A stretch of 28,477 bases of DNA, from NCBI GenBank assembly GCA_031973395.1, contig DALYDD010000015.1, forward strand, positions 1 to 28,477. Reading direction: 5' to 3'. Made by a program: the position numbers and the translations under genes. This DNA is from DALYDD01 sp031973395. GTDB lineage: Bacteria > Patescibacteriota > Minisyncoccia > Phycocordibacterales > CAIZLB01. Below the pieces are notes generated by a model. The model made no database searches and was not told the origin of the DNA. It saw only the letters and a program-made list of their open reading frames with translations. Shown one piece after another: positions 1 through 8,240 of this stretch (position 1 is the stretch's first letter; every line of letters starts with the position of its first letter).

Positions 1-257
1 CGGTTTATAATCGGATTCCGGATCCGAACAGCCGGTGTGTGTCCTCGCCGGACCGTCGGTACGACAGCCGCGACTGTGACAACGGGTACAGGGATGATCG
101 GAACAGGTCGTCCCGCTCCTACCGGGATATGAACCCCGACTACATGCAGGGGACTGATTCCGACTATATCGGGGCCGGTGGCGGCACTCGCCGCTACGTC
201 CCGACGATCCGTCGTGGCACCAGGGCGTGGGCCGCCCACCTTCAAGGCCAATGGTAA
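1..257 (+). CDS. C-terminal end of an Arg/Asp/Tyr-rich protein (cassette A, partial)
   Basis: The frame is open from the first full codon (position 3) to TAA at 255-257, so the gene begins outside the window; an internal GTG at 39 is only a nominal start. The visible tail of about 84 residues is low-complexity and highly charged, rich in Arg, Asp, Tyr and Ser, then Gly and Arg, with no domain I recognise. The sequence is much more GC-rich than the chromosome from 1994 onward. A strong terminator at 306-350 follows directly, which supports a real plus-strand gene. It is the first of five GC-rich single-gene units in the window. Function unknown; it could be a disordered nucleic-acid-binding or surface protein, but nothing decides this. 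Confidence 0.55.
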   Translation, partial: VYNRIPDPNSRCVSSPDRRYDSRDCDNGYRDDRNRSSRSYRDMNPDYMQGTDSDYIGAGGGTRRYVPTIRRGTRAWAAHLQGQW

Positions 258-280
258 GGCCGCCAAAAACTAATCGAGTG

Positions 281-350
281 ACCAAGACTTAATTCTTGGT
301 AAAAGCCGTTGATTCCCCCTGCAAGGCGCAGGAATGGACAACGGTTTTTT
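281..350 (+). terminator. Rho-independent terminator of cassette A, with a small hairpin before it
   Basis: A 7-bp hairpin (281-287 with 294-300) is followed by a larger one. Its outer stem CCGTTG (306-311) pairs with CAACGG (339-344), and its inner stem CCTGC (318-322) pairs with GCAGG (328-332). A run of six T (345-350) follows, then more T-rich sequence. The orientation fits the partial gene ending at 257. Confidence 0.8.
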
Positions 351-401
351 CTTTTTCATATTTTACGGCTATAAACAAGGGTATTTTCACAATCTGTGCT
401 A

Positions 402-429
402 TTGACTTTTTGTAATAATCAAGTATAAT
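402..429 (+). promoter_or_regulatory. Sigma-70-type promoter of the L,D-transpeptidase gene
   Basis: TTGACT (402-407) and TATAAT (424-429) are 16 nt apart. A start near 436 gives a leader of about 120 nt before ATG at 556. The leader contains a hairpin (CTCTTC 484-489 with GAAGAG 494-499) and then a C/A-rich tract with very little G (about 509-555) up to the start codon. There is no Shine-Dalgarno sequence. Confidence 0.75.
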
Positions 430-555
430 ATTGATAGAAATCGCTTCGCTTGCTATACCTCTCAAATAAATTCCCTTTAGGCGCTCTTCTTGTGAAGAGA
501 TCGTCCTTTGAAAAACTTCACCAAAACCAAACCATCCAACCAACCCCTACCTCAC

Positions 556-1692
556 ATGAAAATTCTGTCTCTCTTCATTGCCGTGCTTTGCACGTCGGCC
601 TGTTCAACTACTCCGAGCCAAGCTCGGCTCTCTGTGCCGCCTGTGGCATCAACAGCTTCGGCTGATATACCATATGGTGTCGCGGTGCCTGACCGTCCCG
701 GGTTCTTGTACTCTCCCTTCAACAGCGACCGCACAAAAGTCGTTGATGCAGTGGGTAGTGCGCCTGGAACAGCCATCGCTTGTCCGTTCAGTGGTCGCGC
801 CTTCCGTGTCCCGGAAGATGCGAACACAACGACGGAGCCGCAAACAGTTTTCGTCTCCACCAAGCGTGGTCAAGGGCAGGCCGCTCCGACGCCGATGCAA
901 CCCGCCCAACGGCCTCAACCTGTGGCACCGGTCGCATCCTCCACCTACCCAGAAATGGGTCGGTTCACCGACGTCACCGTCGACCTCGACAACCAAAGGC
1001 TCACCGCCAAGGATGCCGGAGGTCGCACTTTCACTTGCTCGATTTCATCGGGAAGGATTGGGTCAGAAACCCCCACCGGAAACTTCAAGCTTCGGACGCG
1101 TGAACCGGGTCACTTGCTCCAAAAGGTTCGCCGTGAGCAAGGTGTGAGTGTTACGATGCCGTTCTGGTCGTTCTTCAATGACCAGTGTGCAATCCATGGC
1201 ACGACCCCAAATGCACCAAAGAACTACCCTGGTTCTGGCGGCTGCGTCAGGATCCCGGAACACGAAGATGCAAAATTCTTCTTCGCGCGGTCGTGGATTG
1301 GGTTGCCGATCACGATCACGGGCTCCGCCCGCACGTATCTCCAAAACAACGCTGTCATGCCGTGGCAGCGTGAGGGGATACGTGATCTCTTGGTGCAGGA
1401 CTCCGCCGGATGGAAATTCAAACCGATGGAATCGCTCACAGGTGCCCAAAAGGCGCTCGTGCTTGATCTCATTCGAAAGAACGAAATCCGGTTTGTCCGC
1501 CCGACCGGAAACATGTCGGATCCGCGCTGGAAGAGCGACCGAGTGGCCAACTTCCCAAATATCCCCGAGTTGGGGATCGCGTACTCCTCGCGTAGTTGGG
1601 CATACTGGGCAGAACGTCTGCCTAATTGGTCAGAACTCGTGGCTGCGGGAATAATCGATCCGTCTCGGCAACGGATCGCAACCCCTCGATGA
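556..1692 (+). CDS. L,D-transpeptidase (YkuD domain) lipoprotein, GC-rich cassette B
   Basis: Start ATG 556 is chosen because it begins a lipoprotein signal peptide (MKILSLFIAVLCTSAC, lipidated Cys16); the longer frame from 508 hides it. The protein has 378 residues. Residues about 43-87 carry a short module with the pattern V-P-x-R-P-G-F...SPF...PGT...CPFSG..FRVP, which I associate with Verrucomicrobiota lipoproteins. A Pro-rich linker follows, then a YkuD domain (about 138-256) with TPTG at 173-176, His214 (IHGT) and the SGGCVR signature holding the catalytic Cys230 and Arg232. The family forms 3-3 crosslinks in peptidoglycan or attaches proteins to it; the active site looks intact. About 120 residues follow the domain, with no recognised fold. 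The gene is much more GC-rich than tsaE next door and has its own promoter and terminator, which suggests transfer. Activity and location are inferred from family knowledge. Confidence 0.85.
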   Translation: MKILSLFIAVLCTSACSTTPSQARLSVPPVASTASADIPYGVAVPDRPGFLYSPFNSDRTKVVDAVGSAPGTAIACPFSGRAFRVPEDANTTTEPQTVFVSTKRGQGQAAPTPMQPAQRPQPVAPVASSTYPEMGRFTDVTVDLDNQRLTAKDAGGRTFTCSISSGRIGSETPTGNFKLRTREPGHLLQKVRREQGVSVTMPFWSFFNDQCAIHGTTPNAPKNYPGSGGCVRIPEHEDAKFFFARSWIGLPITITGSARTYLQNNAVMPWQREGIRDLLVQDSAGWKFKPMESLTGAQKALVLDLIRKNEIRFVRPTGNMSDPRWKSDRVANFPNIPELGIAYSSRSWAYWAERLPNWSELVAAGIIDPSRQRIATPR

Positions 1693-1772
1693 GTTCGGAT
1701 ACTTGTTGGTGAAAGAGAAACCGCACGACGCACAAAAATGGTAGGCGACGACCAGCGCCGTAAACGGTGAAA

Positions 1773-1824
1773 CCCCGTGCGGGGCGCAGAGGTCTTCGGA
1801 CCGAATGCGCCCCGCATAGTGGGG
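1773..1824 (+). ncRNA. Very stable structured RNA in the 3' UTR of the L,D-transpeptidase gene
   Basis: Within the 163 nt between the stop at 1692 and the terminator, a long stem forms. CCCC (1773-1776) pairs with GGGG (1821-1824). A 12-bp helix (1777-1788 with 1806-1817, one G-T pair) follows. A purine internal loop comes next (GA 1789-1790 facing GAA 1803-1805, able to form tandem G-A pairs). A 4-bp helix (1791-1794 with 1799-1802) is then capped by a cUUCGg tetraloop (1795-1798). There is no U-tract directly after it, so it is not itself the terminator. It could be a 3' UTR-derived RNA or an mRNA stabiliser. Confidence 0.5.
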
Positions 1825-1855
1825 ACCAACGTTCTTTGTAGAAATGTTTGTAAGG

Positions 1856-1877
1856 CCCGCAATGCGCGGGTTTTTTT
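1856..1877 (+). terminator. Rho-independent terminator of the L,D-transpeptidase gene
   Basis: CCCGC (1856-1860) pairs with GCGGG (1866-1870) around loop AATGC, followed by seven T (1871-1877). It closes cassette B. Confidence 0.85.
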
Positions 1878-1897
1878 GATGCTTGAATTTGCGCACT

Positions 1898-1968
1898 GGA
1901 TATCTTGGGATATCTTGCTCAGCGAAAAAGTTTGCAAACTTGGCGCAGTTGAGTATTCTTCTTATACA
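1898..1968 (+). promoter_or_regulatory. tsaE promoter with a tandem repeat and a palindrome upstream
   Basis: TTGGCG (1940-1945) and TATACA (1963-1968) are 17 nt apart, 25 nt before ATG 1994. The perfect palindrome GTTTGCAAAC (1930-1939) abuts the -35 box. A tandem 10-bp repeat, GGATATCTTG twice (1898-1917), lies just upstream. Both could be operator sequences; that role is inference. Confidence 0.5.
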
Positions 1969-1993
1969 TACCATCTATTCCACCATCAAAAAT

Positions 1994-2485
1994 ATGCCGA
2001 CCAAAGAATATATTTTAAAAAATCAGAATGATATCGAAGCACTCGCGAGAGAAATTCGCGACGAGGTTTTTGTAATTGGCACAGAGCAAAAGGTTGCAGG
2101 GCAGGATAATTCGGTTGTAATAACTTTGCAAGGAGATCTAGGAGCGGGGAAGACGACTTTTACAAAAGCTTTTGCAGAGACATTGGGAATTGTCGAGTCA
2201 ATCACTAGTCCGACTTTCGTTATTTTGAAAAACTATTCATTACCAAGTCCTCACTCTGAATATTTTAAAAATTTGATACATATTGATGCATATCGTTTAC
2301 AAAACGTTGATGAGTTGAAAAAACTTAATTTCGAACAATATCTGAAAGGGAATATCATCTGCATCGAATGGCCTGAGATAATCACGGATATTTTGCCGGA
2401 AAAGCATATTGCCATTAGTTTTGAGCATTTCCCTCTGCCAGAGCATTCTGATTGGCGCAAGGTTACAGTTGAGTCGAAAATGTGA
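1994..2485 (+). CDS. tsaE: TsaE, ATPase of tRNA t6A37 synthesis
   Basis: The product has 163 residues, the usual TsaE length. The Walker A motif GDLGAGKTT (about residues 47-55) is followed by TSPTF, a conserved IDAYRL stretch and a hydrophobic segment ending in IEWPE, all typical of the YjeE/TsaE family. TsaE drives the TsaB-TsaD complex that makes threonylcarbamoyladenosine on ANN-decoding tRNAs in the cytoplasm. ATG 1994 is preferred over the in-frame ATG at 1883, which would place the promoter inside the gene. tsaB and tsaD are not in this window. The gene stops 12 nt before polA and probably shares its transcript. Confidence 0.9.
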   Translation: MPTKEYILKNQNDIEALAREIRDEVFVIGTEQKVAGQDNSVVITLQGDLGAGKTTFTKAFAETLGIVESITSPTFVILKNYSLPSPHSEYFKNLIHIDAYRLQNVDELKKLNFEQYLKGNIICIEWPEIITDILPEKHIAISFEHFPLPEHSDWRKVTVESKM

Positions 2486-2497
2486 GAAAATGGCTTT

Positions 2498-5204
2498 ATG
2501 CCTAAAGCCTCTAAGCCCGCTTCTAAATCTACACCCAAAAAAGCCACGAAAACCGAATCTGCGAAAGTGGAAAAAGCTGCAGTGAAAACTTCAGCGATAA
2601 GAACAGCGCCGAACCCCAAACTCCCTCGCAAAACACTCGTCCTCCTGGATTCGCACGCGATTATCCACCGGGCATATCATGCACTGCCAGACTTCGCTTC
2701 TTCAAAAGGTGTGCCGACTGGCGCGCTCTATGGTCTGACCATGATGCTCATGGGTATCATCGAAAAGTTTAAACCAGAATATATTGTTGCCTGCTACGAT
2801 CTTCCTGGTCCGACATACAGACATATTGCATATGAGGCGTACAAAGGCACGCGAAAGAAAACTGATGATGCCCTAGTTGAACAATTAAAGAGTTCTCGAA
2901 AAATATTTGAAGCCTTTGGTGTGCCAATGTTTGATCATCCAGGTTTCGAAGCCGATGATATGTTGGGAACAATTGTTGAACAAGTTGCGCATGATGGAAA
3001 AAAGTTCGATCCCGATGGTGCGCCTGTAAAGGTGGTGATTGCGTCAGGGGATATGGATACTATGCAATTGGTGACGGGGGACGATGTTGTTGTATACACT
3101 TTGAAAAAAGGAATAAAAGATATTGTCATTTATGACGAACTGGCTGTCATCGAGCGATTTGGTTTCAAACCGGAGTTTCTGCCAGATTATAAAGGCCTTC
3201 GCGGTGATCCATCTGACAATATTATTGGCATTGCAGGTATTGGAGAAAAAGCGGCAGGAATTGTCATTAGCGCTTTTGGGACGATTGATCAAATGTATGC
3301 ATTGCTGGATAAAAAACCAGAAGAATTTCGCGCGAAACTGAAAGCTGCTGGAATGACAGATCGGGTGATTGAGCTTTTGGAGAAAGGTAAAGACGATGCG
3401 ATGTTCAGCAAAACACTCGCCACCATTCGTCGCGATGCACCAGTCACATTTAATTTTGAAGATGCAAAATGGACGCCGCATCTCGAACAGATTGAGGCTT
3501 TGTTTAAAGAATTGGAGTTCAGATCTTTGTTTGCGAAGGTGAAGCAAATTCTGGGTGGAGGTTCTATGCAAGTGGTCACAAGTGCGAGTGTGAGCGGTGA
3601 AACTAACAGTACTTCAGGTGCAAAAAAAAGAAAAAGCGGTGCAGGAGACGATGCAGATAATTCTGGACCAAAACCATCGACCTCCGGATTGTTTGGTGGA
3701 ACTGGTGAGGAATATTATCAAGATGCATCGCCCGAACTTCAGGAAAAGTTAAAACTTGCGGTTTTTGTTCTTGATTCCAATAAATCAAATCCGACACTTG
3801 AGGATGCGTATTATGAGACTGATGAAACTGATGCGGATCGGGCTTATGAAAAAATGTGGAAAAAGATTCATGCACAAGGACAGGGTTTCGTGTTCGACGA
3901 AATTGAGGCACCACTTATTCCCATCCTCCATAAAATGACTGAAGCGGGTACGATGATTAATGTCGATTATTTGAAGACTTTGTCGAAGGAATTTCATAAA
4001 AACTTGAACAGGATTGAAAAAGAAATTCATGAAATGGCCGGTATGGAATTTAATATTGCATCCCCAAAGCAACTCGGCGAAGTTTTGTATGAAAAGTTAA
4101 ATCTCGGTGGCGCCGGTTCTGGTTTGCGCATAAAGAAAACAGCGGGCGGAGCACGTTCGACAAAAGAGTCCGAGCTTGAAAAAATGAGAGACGCTCATCC
4201 GATCATTGGCAAGATTCTCGAAGCTCGGGAATTAGCAAAACTCCTCGGTACATATATTGATGCAATTCCTACCTATGCCGATGCGAACAATCGCATTCAT
4301 CCGCGGTTTTCTCAGACAGGTGCGGCGACAGGGCGAATGGCTACGTATGATCCAAGTATCCAAAATATTCCCATCAAAAGCGAATTGGGTAAGAAAATCC
4401 GTCTCGCTTTTGTCGCGCCAAAAGGCAAAAAATTGGTGGCATTGGATTATTCTCAAATTGAATTGCGCATCGCAGCCATCTTGTCTGGCGACGAAAACCT
4501 TGTAGAANNNNNNNNNNCATACAGGTGTTGCTGCTCGCGTTTTCAAAGTTTCTGAAAGCGAAGTGACAAAAGATATGCGTCGTCTCGCAAAGGTCATCAA
4601 CTTCGGCATCCTCTATGGAATGGGTGTGAATTCGCTCCGCGCCAATCTCTCGCAAGGTGGCACACCTGTGTCACGCGAAGAAGCCCAGAATTTTTATACT
4701 GAATATTTCAATACATTTACCGGAATCGCGAAATATTTGGAAGATGTAAAAGAGTCCGCTACCACACTTGGCTATACAAAAACGCTATTCGGTAGGCGCC
4801 GATATTTCGAAGGCATCAAAAGTCGTTTGCCATTTATTCGTGCCGCAGCAGAACGTATGGCCATCAATGCGCCGGTACAAGGAACTGCAACAGCTGATAT
4901 TACAAAACTTGCAATGCAAGCGGTGCACGAAAAACTTTGTTCAAAACCAGAGCACGGCGTTACGATGCTCATGCAAATTCACGATGAATTGGTTTTTGAA
5001 ATTGATGAAGATAAGGCGGTGAATATGTCCGAAACTATTCGCGAGATTATGGAGGGCGTCATGATCGAAGCTTTTGAAAAATATCAAACATTTGAAAAAG
5101 GGGAAGTGGTAGGTGGTGAATTTGAAGGTGTTGCTAAACGCGTGCATGAAGTGCCTATTTTGGTGTCAGTAGGGATTGGAGATAATTGGGGGGAGATGAA
5201 GTAA
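2498..5204 (+). CDS. polA: DNA polymerase I (5' nuclease plus polymerase, no proofreading domain), interrupted by a scaffold gap
   Basis: About 900 residues. A Lys/Ala/Ser-rich tail (1-45) precedes an intact 5'-3' flap nuclease (about 46-345; VLLDSHAIIHRAY, EADDMLGT, GDPSDNI). About 120 residues of linker follow where a 3'-5' exonuclease of about 200 residues would be expected. Only its last part (KLAVFVLDSN...NPTLEDA) is recognisable, so proofreading is almost certainly absent. The polymerase domain has motif A (ALDYSQIELR), motif B (RRLAKVINFG..YG) and motif C (IHDELVFE). Ten N at 4508-4517 break the frame. The frame after them resumes as HTGVAARVF, the normal continuation, so the gene is intact and the gap length is arbitrary (about 24 nt expected). 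PolA processes Okazaki fragments and fills repair gaps. It lies 12 nt after tsaE; holA follows 21 nt later. Confidence 0.93.
4508..4517. other. Assembly gap (10 N) inside polA
   Basis: The run falls between polymerase motif A and motif B. Family alignment from memory calls for about eight residues here, so the true gap is probably near 24 nt. The apparent frameshift is an artefact of the placeholder length. Confidence 0.97.
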
Positions 5205-5214
5205 TAGGTATAAT
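5186..5214 (+). promoter_or_regulatory. holA promoter overlapping the end of polA
   Basis: TTGGGG (5186-5191) and a perfect TATAAT (5209-5214) are 17 nt apart. ATG 5226 lies 11 nt after the -10 box, so this transcript would have almost no leader. Confidence 0.6.
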
Positions 5215-5225
5215 ATGAGTCGTCT

Positions 5226-6026
5226 ATGTTATACACCCTCATCGGAACCGATATTGAAAAAGTTCGTGCTCGCGGACATGCGCTCGTCGAAGCTTTGAAA
5301 GAAAAGCGGCCCGACGCTTCTTCTTTTCGCTTACACTTAGAAAACTGGAGCAATGATAAGTTCAAGGAATTGACTGGATCAATCGGGCTCTTTTCGAGCA
5401 AATATATTATTTTCCTCGACAATTTACTCACAGGACTTCCCGAAAAGAAATATGAAGAAAAAGAAAACCCGGCTGAGATTATTTTGGAAAACCTAAAAGA
5501 ACTTAAAGGTTCAGATCATGTTTGGATCATTGTCGAGGATGCTTTATTTGGAAAAAGTTCAGGAAAAGATATCGGAGTGCGAGCTGGAAAAGATTTAGAT
5601 AAGATCATAGACGAACTTAAAAAACATTCAGATAAAATTGAGGAACATGATGTGCGAAAGGCGGCAACGACGAAAAAAGGTTGGGGAAGTGGCGAGGTGA
5701 ATTCTTTTACATTTACCGATGCATTTTTTGATAAAGATAAAGTACGTGCTCTTAATGCCCTAACTGCACTCGAGGATATGGAAACTGCAGCCGAGGAGAT
5801 TCATGGTGCACTCTGGTGGCAGACAAAAGTTATGTTTCAGATTTTGAAAAACGATACAAAAGGATTGTCGCCGTTTGTGGTGGGCAAGAGTCAGAAGTTT
5901 TTGAAAAAGTGGGGTGAGAAAGATTTAAAGGTTTTATCTGATGCCATGGTTGAAAACTATCACCAGGGGCATTTAGGAAAGGTGGAGATTGGGGACGGCT
6001 TGGCAAAGATGGTTTTGAAGCTCTAG
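5226..6026 (+). CDS. holA: DNA polymerase III delta subunit-like protein
   Basis: 266 residues, shorter than typical HolA (about 340). The N-terminal pattern (short beta strand, Gly-x-Asp, charged helix, then a FSSKYIIFLDNLL strand and a VWIIVEDALF strand) fits the AAA+-like fold of delta. The C-terminal helical part (ALWWQTKVMFQILKN... and the terminal VEIGDGLAKMVLKL) fits its collar domain. Delta opens the sliding clamp within the clamp loader. No Walker A is seen, as expected for this subunit. Position after polA supports a replication role. The assignment rests on fold pattern and context, because this family is weakly conserved. Confidence 0.65.
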   Translation: MLYTLIGTDIEKVRARGHALVEALKEKRPDASSFRLHLENWSNDKFKELTGSIGLFSSKYIIFLDNLLTGLPEKKYEEKENPAEIILENLKELKGSDHVWIIVEDALFGKSSGKDIGVRAGKDLDKIIDELKKHSDKIEEHDVRKAATTKKGWGSGEVNSFTFTDAFFDKDKVRALNALTALEDMETAAEEIHGALWWQTKVMFQILKNDTKGLSPFVVGKSQKFLKKWGEKDLKVLSDAMVENYHQGHLGKVEIGDGLAKMVLKL

Positions 6027-6063
6027 GTTCTTTTGTCCAAATATTCTGATATCATTAGCCACT

Positions 6064-6630
6064 ATGAAAATACTCATCGGTGTCATTGGTGAAAAGGGGG
6101 CGGGTAAGGGCACATTCACCAAATTCTTTAGAGAGGCGGTCGTTGCTTCTGGCACTCCGGTTTCCATTTTCAATATTAAATCATCGGATATTTTGGCCAA
6201 GACTTTGAATATGTGGGATATTCCACTTACGCGTTCTAATTTGCAGCAACTCGCAATTATTATGGATGGGCAGTATGGAAGTGGTTCTCTGAGTCATGCA
6301 ATTAAAAACGAAATTTCGAATGCAAAAGAAGATATTGTAATTTTTGAAGGAATTAGGTGGCCGAGCGATGTTGAGATGGTCCGCAGTTTTCCAAATAATA
6401 AAATTGTTTCTGTGCAAGCGATTCCGGAAATTCGATATGAAAGAATTAAATTGCGGAATGAAAAAGTTGGCGAGAGCATGGCGACATATGAGCAATTTAT
6501 GGCAGAAGAAAAAGTTGCGACTGAGACGCAGATTGCGACACTTGCGGAAGGTGCGGACTTTAAAATTGATAATAATGGAGGAGAGAAAGAGTTTGCGGAG
6601 AAGGTGGTGGAGTTTTTTAGGAGGTTGTAA
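6064..6630 (+). CDS. P-loop nucleotide kinase (dephospho-CoA / deoxynucleotide kinase-like)
   Basis: 188 residues. The N-terminus MKILIGVIGEKGAGKGT is a Walker A loop, followed by a segment matching the lid/substrate part of small nucleoside or nucleotide kinases. IVIFEGIRWPSDVE provides a Walker B-like strand, and RYERIKLR plus a late Asp/Asn-rich turn fit the arginine-rich lid. The nearest families I know are dephospho-CoA kinase-like and adenylate kinase-like proteins and phage deoxynucleotide kinases. The substrate cannot be told from sequence. It starts 37 nt after holA; no clear promoter is seen between them, so it may belong to the replication-gene transcript. Role in dNTP or CoA supply is inference. 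Confidence 0.6.
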   Translation: MKILIGVIGEKGAGKGTFTKFFREAVVASGTPVSIFNIKSSDILAKTLNMWDIPLTRSNLQQLAIIMDGQYGSGSLSHAIKNEISNAKEDIVIFEGIRWPSDVEMVRSFPNNKIVSVQAIPEIRYERIKLRNEKVGESMATYEQFMAEEKVATETQIATLAEGADFKIDNNGGEKEFAEKVVEFFRRL

Positions 6631-6661
6631 GAAAAGTTTTTAATATTTGACTTCATTTCCA

Positions 6662-7396
6662 ATGAAAAAAACATATCAGCTCACTCATCTTATCTATCCT
6701 AGTCAAGAGATTGATCTCGAAGGATTAATATTAAAGCCGGAGGGAGACGGTCCTTTTCCTGCTATTGTTTTTGTCCATGGATTTAATCGTTCTGGAGCCT
6801 GGGAATTCATCTGGATTGGAGTAGAGTTGGTAAAAAGAGGGTTTGCGGTTTTTTTGCCATCTCAAATTGGGTTTGGGGGCTCAAAGGGAGAAAAAGATTA
6901 CTGCGGGCCGAAAACGGTTCAAGGAGTAATTGATGGGACTAAGAAGTTCTTAAAAGAAAGTTTTGTTGATGCATCACGATTAGGAATCTGGGGTATATCG
7001 AGAGGTTCAAATGTTGCCTCGATGCTCATGTCAAAAAGCCCTGACCTCTTTACATGTGGAGTTTTCCAATCAGGTATGTATGATTTTAATAAAGTTCTAG
7101 ATACTACAGAGGTTCTAGATATGGCAGAAAATATGAAAAATGAAAGTGGGGGAACGCAAGATCAATATAGAGAAAGGTCTGCCGTTGATTTTGCTGAGGG
7201 GATACAACGTCCTGTTCTAGTTTTACATGGAAGGGAAGATAAGACGTATGTGATTGAGCAAGCACTTTCATATGTAGAAAAACTGAAAGAGTTAAATAAA
7301 AAAGTGGATATGAAAATATTTGAAGATAGAGGACACAATATTCTCATACACGAAAGTATTCCATTGGTTTGTGAGTTCTTTAAAAGGAATTTTTGA
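6662..7396 (+). CDS. Alpha/beta hydrolase (dienelactone hydrolase / prolyl oligopeptidase-like)
   Basis: 244 residues from ATG 6662; the in-frame TTG at 6647 is less likely. The fold is complete: oxyanion strand IVFVHGFNRSG (about 35-45), nucleophile elbow GISRGS (Ser113), acid loop HGREDKT (Asp193) and catalytic His in DRGHN (His225). There is no signal peptide, so it is probably cytoplasmic. The sequence DLEGLILKPEGDGPFPAIVF near the start is typical of esterases and peptidases of this superfamily; the substrate is unknown. It ends the plus-strand run that begins at tsaE. The codon use is AT-rich like its neighbours. Confidence 0.85.
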   Translation: MKKTYQLTHLIYPSQEIDLEGLILKPEGDGPFPAIVFVHGFNRSGAWEFIWIGVELVKRGFAVFLPSQIGFGGSKGEKDYCGPKTVQGVIDGTKKFLKESFVDASRLGIWGISRGSNVASMLMSKSPDLFTCGVFQSGMYDFNKVLDTTEVLDMAENMKNESGGTQDQYRERSAVDFAEGIQRPVLVLHGREDKTYVIEQALSYVEKLKELNKKVDMKIFEDRGHNILIHESIPLVCEFFKRNF

Positions 7397-7402
7397 TACT
7401 GT

Positions 7403-7445
7403 GGTCACGCATAATTCCTTCGCCGTCGCTCAGGAATTTACGCGA
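7403..7445. repeat. Hairpin repeat, copy 1 (conserved 12-nt loop)
   Basis: The 43 nt match the copy at 28394-28436 with four differences. The stem is AATTCCT (7413-7419) with AGGAATT (7432-7438), and the loop is TCGCCGTCGCTC (7420-7431). It lies 120-odd nt beyond the 3' end of the minus-strand tRNA-Lys. GC-rich sequence with many CTCG words continues to about 7520. Confidence 0.75.
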
Positions 7446-7516
7446 AGTCCTCTCGGACACTCGCTGCTGCTCGCCCACCTCACGACTCGCTCTGCTGAGC
7501 TCGTATCGCTCCGGCT

Positions 7517-7568
7517 CGCACAAGTATTAAAAAAGACCAGTGCAGACTGGTGTTTTTTCTCTTGTGCG
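7517..7568 (-). terminator. tRNA-Lys terminator whose outer stem overlaps the tRNA 3' end
   Basis: On the minus strand the inner stem pairs ACCAGT with ACTGGT, extended by A/T runs of six (7529-7556). An outer 8-bp stem, CGCACAAG (7517-7524) with CTTGTGCG (7561-7568), includes the discriminator and the last acceptor bases of the tRNA. Confidence 0.7.
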
Positions 7569-7637
7569 CCCGGTAGGAATCGAACCTACGACCCTCTGCT
7601 TAAAAGGCAGGTGCTCTACCGACTGAGCTACGAGCGC
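7565..7637 (-). tRNA. tRNA-Lys(TTT)
   Basis: Read on the minus strand, the acceptor stem GCGCTCG pairs with CGGGCGC (one G-T pair). The D arm has GCTC/GAGC, the anticodon loop is CTTTTAA with anticodon TTT, and the T arm is GTAGG-TTCGATT-CCTAC. The discriminator is A. CCA is not encoded (ACAAG follows). The outermost anticodon-stem pair (C-A) is mismatched. Confidence 0.95.
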
Positions 7638-7697
7638 GTGAGAAGAAATATACCAGCTAATTATGAAAAAGTCTATATTTAGGCTATAGTATTGGCC

Positions 7698-8240
7698 ATG
7701 AAAAAGGGCCCTAAAAGCAAAGAAATTGCACAGGAATTTATCCTTGTGATTCCAAATATTCGCAGCGCTCACAATGTAGGCTCTTTGTTTCGAACTGCAG
7801 ATGGGGCAGGTGTTTCTAAAATATACTTATGCGGCTATACCCCAATACCTATTGATAAGTTTGGACGACTGGGTAAACCACAAAAAGAAATTGCCAAGAC
7901 AGCGCTTGGTGCTGAAAAAAGCATTCCGTATGAATATCTTCCAACTTTGAAACAAACTGTGGCGAAATTAAAAAAAGATGGAGTTACAGTAATTGGTTTA
8001 GAGCAAGATGAAAAAGCTCTCAAGATGGGATCAAGACGAGATGAAGATCTTCTCAAAAATATATTAAAACAGTCTCACAAAATCGCCCTGGTTGTTGGGG
8101 AAGAGGTGGATGGAATGACAAAAGCAGATCTTAAATTAATGGATCATGTGATTGAACTTCCAATGAAGGGTCAGAAAGAATCTCTCAATGTTTCCGTGGC
8201 AGGAGGAATTGCTATGTACTTCCTGTCTCTATTGAAATAG
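7698..8240 (+). CDS. SpoU/TrmH-family RNA 2'-O-methyltransferase
   Basis: 180 residues forming a single SPOUT domain without an extra N-terminal RNA-binding domain. Motif 1 is IPNIRSAHNVGSLFRTADGAG (about 17-37), motif 2 is ALVVGEEVDGM and motif 3 is ELPMKGQKESLNVSVAGGIA, which form the trefoil knot that binds S-adenosylmethionine. The short form resembles TrmH/TrmL-like enzymes that methylate ribose in tRNA or rRNA; the target is not decided by sequence. ATG 7698 is preferred over the upstream TTG at 7692. TATAGT at 7685-7690 is 7 nt before it, so the mRNA is probably leaderless. Its end overlaps the end of mutM by 12 nt, tail to tail. Confidence 0.88.
   Translation: MKKGPKSKEIAQEFILVIPNIRSAHNVGSLFRTADGAGVSKIYLCGYTPIPIDKFGRLGKPQKEIAKTALGAEKSIPYEYLPTLKQTVAKLKKDGVTVIGLEQDEKALKMGSRRDEDLLKNILKQSHKIALVVGEEVDGMTKADLKLMDHVIELPMKGQKESLNVSVAGGIAMYFLSLLK

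Noticed and set aside
508..555. Longer start for the L,D-transpeptidase
   Set aside because: Starting at 508 would place 16 polar residues before the hydrophobic signal and spoil the lipoprotein signal peptide; ATG 556 gives a standard one.
4508..4563. Apparent frameshift splitting polA into two genes
   Set aside because: The break coincides with a run of ten N whose length is a placeholder. The downstream frame continues the expected polymerase sequence without loss.
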